NCBI RefSeq assembly: GCF_024666525.1 | Contig: NZ_CP088294.1 | Coordinates: 1,488,001-1,552,000 of the forward strand | Length of the DNA stretch: 64,000 nt | From: Pseudomonas sp. J452 | Lineage (GTDB): Bacteria > Pseudomonadota > Gammaproteobacteria > Pseudomonadales > Pseudomonadaceae | Reading direction: 5' to 3' | Part shown: positions 58,228-64,000 of the stretch, one piece after another | How the letters are laid out: the number at the start of each line of letters is the position of its first letter | How positions within the stretch are numbered: the stretch's first letter is position 1 | Program-made: the position numbers and the translations under genes | Notes under the pieces: model-generated | What the model saw: the letters and a program-made list of their open reading frames with translations, nothing else | Databases searched by the model: none | Told to the model about the DNA's origin: nothing

Positions 58228-58287
58228 GTAGCTCGGATGCAATCCGGGAATGCAGGCAGCTCCGGCCCCGGATTGCATCCGGGCTAC
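58228..58287. repeat. GCAAT/ATTGC-type intergenic doublet
   Basis: Left arm GTAGCTCGGATGCAATCCGG (58228-58247 shown) and right arm ending CATCCGGGCTAC (to 58287) are complementary with one mismatch. A degenerate relative is at 25164-25225. It lies in the 290-base gap between the BaiN-like and YccS-like genes, which consists almost wholly of repeats and includes a CCCTCTCCCAT/ATGGGAGAGGG palindrome at 58302-58325. Confidence 0.85.
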
Positions 58288-58370
58288 GGCCCTCTCCCCA
58301 GCCCTCTCCCATAAATGGGAGAGGGGGCAGGAGCGGCTCCGTGCATCCGCCAGTTTGCGGCGCTGTGGGT

Positions 58371-58415
58371 TAGTCACCCCTCGCCCGTTTACGGGAGAGG
58401 GGCCGGGGGAGAGGG
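58371..58415 (-). repeat. 45-base dispersed repeat, copy 2
   Basis: Exact reverse complement of 54793-54837. It stops nine bases short of the stop codon of the YccS-like gene. Confidence 0.88.
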
Positions 58416-58423
58416 GCTTTGTA

Positions 58424-60616
58424 TCAGGCCACCTTAGCCACCACCGCCTCCGGCTGCTGCTTCTGCAGGTGTGCCACCAGGGTGCGCAGCGGCGCCAGCT
58501 GGCGGCAGATCAGGCCGAGCTGCACTTGCACCAGGCGGTGGCCTTCGTCGATCTCTTCCGGCAGCTGTTCCAGCTCCTCGGCCAGGGCCTGGTCGGCTTC
58601 GCTGTACACCGCTATCGGCTGGTTGTCGCGCAGGCTGCTGGCGATGCTGTCGAGGGTCGCGCTGATATGCGCCACGGCGCGGTCATGTAGGGCGTCGCTG
58701 GCATCGTCGGCCAGGCTCTCACGGTGCGCGCCGAGGGCTGACAGGTAGCTGAGCAGGGTGTTCGACAGCACCAGGAAGCGGAAGCCGGTCTCGGCGTCCT
58801 TCCTGAAGTGGCCGGGCTCCATGAGCATGTTACTCAGGGTGGTCGACAGCGCCGCATCGGCGTTGTGCGCGTTGCGCCGGGCCAGGCGGTAGCTCAAGTC
58901 GTCGCGCTTGCCGGAGCTGTACTGCTGCATGATCTGCAGCAGGTAGCGGCTGTTGCTGCTCAGGGTACTGGCCAGCACCTGGTTGAGCTTGCGCCCCTGC
59001 CAGTCGGGCATGATGAAGAACACCGCCAGACCGGCGATCACCGTGCCCAGCACGGTATCCACCAGGCGCGGCCAGATCACCGCATAACCGTCGCTGACCT
59101 GGTTGAAGCAGAGCACCACCACCAGGGTCATGGCGCTGGTGGCCAGGGTGTAGCGGTCGACCCGGTTGGTGAAGAAGGCCACCCCGGCGACCACGGCGAA
59201 CAGCGACTGCAGCAGCGGATCGGGGAACAGGCTGATCAGCGCCCAACCGACCACCAGGCCGAGCAGCGTGCCGCTGACCCGCTGCACCAGGCGCAGGCGG
59301 GTCGCACCATAGCTGGGCCGGCAGACGAACAGGGTGGTCAGCAGAATCCAGTAGCCCTGCTGCGGATGAATCCAGTGCAGCAGGCCGTAGCCAGCGAGCA
59401 GAGCAAGCGACAGGCGCAAGGCGTGGCGGAACACCAGCGAGGTCGGCGAGACATGCTGGCGCAGGCGCTCGAAAGCGTCCTTGAGGCTTTGCGGCGAGCG
59501 GTCGAGCAGCGTGCTGTCCTGCTCGTCGGCCAGGGCGTCGGGGTTGCTGGCGCTGGTCAGCTTGCGTTCCAGGGTTGCCAGGTTGCCGGCCAGGGCGGCC
59601 AGTGAGCGCAGCAGGCGGCGCCAGGCCGGGTTGTTCTGCTCGCGCAGATAGGCCATGGAGGCGTTGAGATCGGCCATGGCCTGGCTGTTGTCGTTGTAGT
59701 CGAACGGCTGGCGCATGCGGATGGCCGTGCCGAGGGCCTGGCAGGCCTTGCCCTGCTGGCTGAGCAGGCGCCCGCAGCGGAACATCACGTCGCTGTGGAA
59801 GAAGGCCTCGGCCAGGGCGTTGTACGGGTGGTGCGAGGAACTGGCGCGCTCGTGGATGTCCTGGGCGATGAAGTACAGCTTGAGGTAGCGGTTGGTCTTC
59901 TGCCCGCTGCGCTTGCGGCTCATGCGGTTGAGGATGATGTCCTTGGCCTGGTTCAGGGCCTGCACCACCTGGCCGTTCTGCTTGGCCACGGCCAGGCGCC
60001 GGCCCTCCACATCCAGCTGGCGCAGCGGCTCGAACAGCGCGGCTTTCAGGCGCAGGAACGCGCCCAGCTCGATGAACACCCGCGCCAGCGCCTGCTGCAC
60101 CGGCTGCTGGCTGAACAGCGCGCTCCAGATCACCCCGAGCAGGCCGTACCAGGCGGCCCCGGCGATCAGCAGCAGCGGCTCCTGCCAGAAACTGCCCATG
60201 CCGCCGCCGCGGTGTTCCAGGCCGATGGCCGTGTAGATCGCCAGGATCAGGGTGGCCGAGGCCACCGCCGCATAGCGCTCGCCGATGCCACCGAGCAGGG
60301 TCATGGCGAAGGCGGCCAGAGCCAGGCCGATGCCGAACAGCCAGGGGTAGGGGAACAGCAGTTGCACCGCGGTGGCGGTGGCGGCGAAACAGGCCAGGGT
60401 CACCAGCAGCGCCTGCAGGCGGCCGCGCCAGTGGTCGTCGCTCTCGGCCAGGGCGCTGGCGATGCAGCCGAGGAACAGCGGGATGACCAGGGCGATCTTG
60501 TCCAGGTACCAGCACAGCGCCATGGAGCCGGCCAGGGCGATGAACACGCGGATGCCGTAGGTGAATTTTTCGCGGGCCCACAGGCTGCGCAGGGTGAAAT
60601 CGAGCGATGAAGGCAT
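58424..60616 (-). CDS. yccS: YccS-like FUSC-family membrane protein
   Basis: 730 residues from ATG 60616; the open frame upstream to 60718 has no site. Two blocks of about five to six membrane helices (about 25-190 and 395-515) each precede a cytoplasmic helical domain, the YccS/FUSC plan. Segments such as ALRLSLALLAGYGLLHWIHPQQGYWILLTTLFVCRP and RVSGTLLGLVVGWAL are typical. Related proteins (AaeB, FusC) export aromatic acids; the substrate here is unknown. Stand-alone, without a membrane-fusion partner gene. Confidence 0.87.
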   Translation of the reverse strand: MPSSLDFTLRSLWAREKFTYGIRVFIALAGSMALCWYLDKIALVIPLFLGCIASALAESDDHWRGRLQALLVTLACFAATATAVQLLFPYPWLFGIGLALAAFAMTLLGGIGERYAAVASATLILAIYTAIGLEHRGGGMGSFWQEPLLLIAGAAWYGLLGVIWSALFSQQPVQQALARVFIELGAFLRLKAALFEPLRQLDVEGRRLAVAKQNGQVVQALNQAKDIILNRMSRKRSGQKTNRYLKLYFIAQDIHERASSSHHPYNALAEAFFHSDVMFRCGRLLSQQGKACQALGTAIRMRQPFDYNDNSQAMADLNASMAYLREQNNPAWRRLLRSLAALAGNLATLERKLTSASNPDALADEQDSTLLDRSPQSLKDAFERLRQHVSPTSLVFRHALRLSLALLAGYGLLHWIHPQQGYWILLTTLFVCRPSYGATRLRLVQRVSGTLLGLVVGWALISLFPDPLLQSLFAVVAGVAFFTNRVDRYTLATSAMTLVVVLCFNQVSDGYAVIWPRLVDTVLGTVIAGLAVFFIMPDWQGRKLNQVLASTLSSNSRYLLQIMQQYSSGKRDDLSYRLARRNAHNADAALSTTLSNMLMEPGHFRKDAETGFRFLVLSNTLLSYLSALGAHRESLADDASDALHDRAVAHISATLDSIASSLRDNQPIAVYSEADQALAEELEQLPEEIDEGHRLVQVQLGLICRQLAPLRTLVAHLQKQQPEAVVAKVA

Positions 60617-60865
60617 GGGCGAACGGCTACCCGCCGGGTGATGAAGTAAAAGGATGGATACCGGGGAAAGACGGTTGCACCCGCGCGTGAGGCACGCGGT
60701 TGTCGACCGACTGATCAAAAATAGCAGGTCGCGGCTGCGGCTTCTGCAGCTGAATGGGCGAGCCGCGGCGCTGGAAGGAAATTGTCACGTTTTCCGCGTG
60801 CCGGTTTGGCGAGAAAACTGCAGTGGCTGACTACGCTTGAATGATTCGCTGCGCCAGAGGCAGGC

Positions 60866-61603
60866 ATGAGCCGAGTTCGTCGTATTGCATTGCTGCTTGT
60901 GCTGCTCACAGGGATGCCCGCCAGCGCCGAACACCTGCGCCTGGCCGGTGACGCCTGGCCGCCGTTCACCGATCAGAAACTGGCCGACAACGGCCTGGCG
61001 GTGGATCTGGTCAGTACCGCCCTGCGCCGCGCCGGTTACTCCAGCGAGTATGTCGAGGTGCCCTGGGCGCGGGTGTTGCGCGGTCTGGAACAGGGCGACT
61101 ACGACATCATCGTCGCCGCCTGGTACAGCGCCGATCGTACCCGTTTCGGCCTGTTCTCCGAACCCTACCTGGTCAATCGTATCCGCTTCCTCAAGCGCAA
61201 GGGCGCGCCGCCACAGGCCTATACCAGCCTGGCCGAGCTGCGTCCGTACAGTATCGCGGTGGTGCGCGGTTACAGCTATGCGCCGGCGTTCGACCAGGAA
61301 CCGGGGTTGACCCGGGTGCCGGTGCTGGAGTTCGGCATGGGCGCGCGCATGCTGGCCGCCGGGCGGGTGCAACTGACCCTGGAAGATGAACTGGTGGCGC
61401 AGTACCACCTCAATCGCGAACTGACGGAAGTGCACAACGCCCTGGAGTTCCTGCCGGGGGCGCTCAGCGAGAGCCCGCTGCATATCCTGGTGCGGCGCAG
61501 CCATCCGCAGCACCAGCAAATCGTCGAGGACTTCAACCGGGCCATCGAACAGATGCGTACGGATGGCACCTACCAGCGCATCTACCAGCGCCACGGCTTG
61601 TAG
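60866..61603 (+). CDS. Periplasmic solute-binding protein (SBP family 3), orphan
   Basis: 245 residues. Signal peptide IALLLVLLTGMPASAEH, then LRLAGDAWPPFTDQKLADNGLAVDLVSTALRRAGY, VPWARVLRGLEQGDYDIIVAAWYSADRTRFGLFSEPY, and the ending MRTDGTYQRIYQRHGL. These are standard family 3 binding-protein segments. As with the protein at 46020, no transporter genes are adjacent. It is convergent with dbpA, with 26 bases between the stop codons. Confidence 0.78.
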   Translation: MSRVRRIALLLVLLTGMPASAEHLRLAGDAWPPFTDQKLADNGLAVDLVSTALRRAGYSSEYVEVPWARVLRGLEQGDYDIIVAAWYSADRTRFGLFSEPYLVNRIRFLKRKGAPPQAYTSLAELRPYSIAVVRGYSYAPAFDQEPGLTRVPVLEFGMGARMLAAGRVQLTLEDELVAQYHLNRELTEVHNALEFLPGALSESPLHILVRRSHPQHQQIVEDFNRAIEQMRTDGTYQRIYQRHGL

Positions 61604-61629
61604 GTCGGGGCGGGCTGAACGGCCGTCTG

Positions 61630-63006
61630 CTAGAGCGGACGCACGCGCAGCGAACGGCCCTTGATCTTGCCTTCGCTGAGGCGCTTGAGCGCCAGCTTGG
61701 CCACGTCGCGCTCGACGGCGACGAAGGCCTGGTAGTCGAACAGGGCGATCTTGCCGATCTTCGCCCCGGGCAGGCCGGCCTCGCCGGTGAGGGCGCCGAG
61801 GATGTCGCCGGGGCGCAGCTTCTCCTTGCGTCCGGCACCGATGCACAGGGTGACCATCGGCGGTTGCAGCGGCTCGCCGCTCTGCACCTTGAGGCTGCTT
61901 AGCGGGTGCCAGTTCAGCGGGCTCTTCTGCAGGGTTTCGATGGCCTGGGCGCGATGGCCTTCGGCCGGGGCGACCAGGCTCATGGCCATGCCCTTGGCAC
62001 CGGCGCGGCCGGTACGGCCGACGCGGTGGATGTGGATTTCCGAGTCACGCGCCAGCTCGACGTTGATCACCATGTCCAGGGCGTCGATATCCAGGCCGCG
62101 GGCCGCCACGTCGGTGGCCACCAGCACCGACAGGCTGCGGTTGGCGAACATCGCCAGCACCTGGTCACGGTCGCGCTGTTCCAGGTCGCCATTCAGCGCG
62201 GCGGCGGAAATGCCGTTGGCCGTCAGGTGATCGACCAGCTCCTGGCACTGCTGCTTGGTGAAGCAGAACGCCACGCAGGACTCCGGGCGATAGCTGTGCA
62301 GCAGCTTGAGCACGGCATCCATGCGCTGCTCGGGGGCGATCTCGTAGAAGCGCTGTTCGATCTGCGCATCGTCGTGCAAAGCCTCGACCTTGACCTGCTG
62401 CGGGTCGCGCATGAAGGTCGCGCTGAGCTGCTTGATACCGGTCGGGTAGGTGGCGGAGAACAGCAGGGTCTGCCGCTTGGCCGGGGTCTGGTTGATGATC
62501 TCGGCGATGCTGTCGTAGAAGCCCATGTCGAGCATGCGGTCGGCTTCGTCGAGCACCAGGCAGTTGAGGCCGTCGAGCTTGAGGGTGCCTTTCTTCAGGT
62601 GTTCCTGAATGCGCCCCGGGGTGCCGACGATGACGTGGGCGCCGTGCTCCAGCGAGCCGATCTGCGGGCCGAACGGCACGCCACCGCAGAGGGTGAGGAT
62701 CTTGATATTGTCGGCGGCGCGGGCCAGGCGGCGCAGTTCCTTGGCCACCTGGTCGGCCAGCTCGCGGGTCGGGCACAGCACCAGCGCCTGGCAGCCGAAG
62801 AAGCGCGGGTTGAGCGGGCTGAGCAGGCCGATGCCGAAGGCCGCGGTCTTGCCGCTGCCGGTCTTGGCCTGGGCGATCAGGTCCATGCCCTTGAGAATCA
62901 CCGGCAGGCTCTGCGCCTGGATCGGCGTCATCTCGGCATAACCGAGGGCGTCGAGGTTGGCCAGCATGGCGGCGGAAAGGGGCAAGGAGGAGAAAGCGCT
63001 GTTCAC
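61630..63006 (-). CDS. dbpA: ATP-dependent RNA helicase DbpA
   Basis: 458 residues from GTG 63006, which gives the N-terminus NSAFSSLPLSAAMLANLDALGY as in E. coli DbpA; TTG 63021 is an alternative. All DEAD-box motifs are present: AKTGSGKTAAF, PTRELA, GTPGR, LDEADRMLD, SATYP, and HRVGRTGRAG. The C-terminal DbpA RNA-binding domain (about 385-458) has MVTLCIGAGRKEKLRPGDILGALTGEAGLPG. It remodels 23S rRNA near hairpin 92 during large-subunit assembly. Confidence 0.94.
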   Translation of the reverse strand: MNSAFSSLPLSAAMLANLDALGYAEMTPIQAQSLPVILKGMDLIAQAKTGSGKTAAFGIGLLSPLNPRFFGCQALVLCPTRELADQVAKELRRLARAADNIKILTLCGGVPFGPQIGSLEHGAHVIVGTPGRIQEHLKKGTLKLDGLNCLVLDEADRMLDMGFYDSIAEIINQTPAKRQTLLFSATYPTGIKQLSATFMRDPQQVKVEALHDDAQIEQRFYEIAPEQRMDAVLKLLHSYRPESCVAFCFTKQQCQELVDHLTANGISAAALNGDLEQRDRDQVLAMFANRSLSVLVATDVAARGLDIDALDMVINVELARDSEIHIHRVGRTGRAGAKGMAMSLVAPAEGHRAQAIETLQKSPLNWHPLSSLKVQSGEPLQPPMVTLCIGAGRKEKLRPGDILGALTGEAGLPGAKIGKIALFDYQAFVAVERDVAKLALKRLSEGKIKGRSLRVRPL

Positions 63007-63136
63007 GGGAGAAGCCTGCAAGAAGGAATGAGGCGAAGTGTATCAGGCGCGCTTGCCCTCCCTCGTAGGAATATCCAGCACCAGCGCCTAAGCTGCTGGG
63101 AAACCACTCGGCTGTCACCGGCTAAGGCTCGTCTCG

Positions 63137-64000
63137 ATGCGCGCGCTCAAGGGGCTGTTGCTCTGTCTCTGCCTGACCAGTCTGCCGGCTGCGGCCGACT
63201 GGTATCCGGTGGCTGTCGAGGCCGACGGTCAGCCCCAGCAGTACCAGCCATTGCCCCGCGCAGCGCGGCCCTGGCGCATCTGTGCGTTGCTGCCGCACGG
63301 CAAGGATCGCTACTGGTGGGGCGTGGCCTGGGGCCTGGATGACGAGGCAGCGCGCCAGGGCGTGCGACTGGGCATCTACGAAGCCGGTGGCTACGAGAAT
63401 CCGCAGACGCAGATTGCGCAGCTGCAGGCGTGCCGCGAGCAGAAGGCCGATGCCTATGTGATCGCTTCGATCAACACCACGGATCTGTGCCCGCAGATCG
63501 CCCAACTGCGGAGCGAAGGCAAGCCGGTCATCGACCTGGTCAACCGCCTGGATTGCCCGGACCTCACCGCCCGCTCGCAAATAGACTTCGCCGAGATGAT
63601 GCGTGCCGTGCTGGCCTATATCGAAGGCAGTCGCGCGCCCGGCCCGTTCAGTATCGGCTGGCTGCCGGGACCACAGGGTGCCGGCTGGGTGGCAGATGGC
63701 GAGAACAGCCTGCGCCAGGCTTTGCAGAACCAGCCGGTGACGCTCTATCACGGCGGCTACGGCCCGGTGGATCGCGCCAGCCAGGCGCAATTGGTGCGCC
63801 GTTTGCTGAGCGAGCATAGCGAGGTCGACTACCTGCTGGGCAATGCCGAAGCCGCCGGTTTTGCCGCGCAGCTGGTGCAGACCTCCGGCAACCGCTATCG
63901 CGCCCAGGTGCTGGCGACCTACACCACCGAGCGCATCATCGAGCAGATCCGCGACGGCTTCATCCTTGCCGCCCCTACCGATTCACCCGTGCTGCAGGCG
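63137..64000 (+). CDS. torT: TorT-like periplasmic binding protein, 5' part (runs off the window)
   Basis: The first 288 codons are visible and the frame is open at the right edge. A signal peptide (LLLCLCLTSLPAAADW) is followed by a sugar-binding-protein fold close to E. coli TorT: WRICALLPHGKDRYWWGVAWGLDDEAARQGVRLGIYEAGGY, CREQKADAYVIASI, GKPVIDLVNRLDCP and YLLGNAEAAGFA. TorT detects trimethylamine N-oxide with the sensor kinase TorS. torR and torS would be expected beyond the window. Confidence 0.82.
   Translation, partial: MRALKGLLLCLCLTSLPAAADWYPVAVEADGQPQQYQPLPRAARPWRICALLPHGKDRYWWGVAWGLDDEAARQGVRLGIYEAGGYENPQTQIAQLQACREQKADAYVIASINTTDLCPQIAQLRSEGKPVIDLVNRLDCPDLTARSQIDFAEMMRAVLAYIEGSRAPGPFSIGWLPGPQGAGWVADGENSLRQALQNQPVTLYHGGYGPVDRASQAQLVRRLLSEHSEVDYLLGNAEAAGFAAQLVQTSGNRYRAQVLATYTTERIIEQIRDGFILAAPTDSPVLQA

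Overview
The window is a high-GC (roughly 65 percent by eye) chromosomal segment of a gammaproteobacterium, almost certainly a Pseudomonas. The evidence is gene order: ubiI, an iron ABC transporter, gcvT-gcvH-gcvP, a stand-alone PulE-type ATPase, a CYTH protein, pit, argE, argA, gshA, tex and ompR-envZ (amgRS) follow one another much as I remember the P. aeruginosa chromosome, and so do sahR-like/metK, tktA, epd, pgk and fba. Typical Pseudomonas REP doublets lie between genes. The species cannot be resolved from what I can see.

Layout. 0-4.5 kb: ubiquinone hydroxylase, a YceK-like lipoprotein and a two-gene Fe(III) ABC transporter without its ATPase. 4.6-9.2 kb: glycine cleavage genes. 9.5-11.8 kb: a PotE-like antiporter followed by a periplasmic binding protein. 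12-17.3 kb: envelope genes (lipoprotein hydrolase, NfeD/QmcA pair, two divergent L,D-transpeptidases). 17.3-25.4 kb: PulE ATPase, CYTH triphosphatase, phosphate transporter, argE, argA and an RMF-like small protein. Two copies of a 142-bp palindromic element flank pit-argE. 25.6-32.8 kb: gshA, thioesterase, tex, amgR-amgS and a small membrane protein. 32.8-41.2 kb: sahR-metK diverging from tktA-epd-pgk-fba, a central carbon and SAM block. 41.5-48.1 kb: chemoreceptor, metallopeptidase, cNMP/rhodanese protein, Gre-like factor, binding protein, membrane protein and ElaA.

48.2-52.9 kb is an accessory insertion of visibly lower GC. On the minus strand it carries a metallophosphoesterase and an NTPase with C-terminal repeats. 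These look like one protein split by a frameshift at a run of ten G. After them come a decayed small membrane-protein ORF whose last stop lies inside an attC-like site, and an extra Coq7-like diiron gene. I read this as the remnant of an integron-cassette or defence-island region, and the split NTPase gene as a candidate antiviral (STAND-like) sensor. This is inference and has not been tested by any search.

53-64 kb returns to ordinary Pseudomonas content: HDOD protein, DJ-1-like protein, 7TM diguanylate cyclase, BaiN-like flavoprotein, YccS-like FUSC protein, a binding protein, dbpA, and the first 288 codons of a torT homologue that runs off the end. No tRNA, rRNA, CRISPR array, transposase or integrase was seen.
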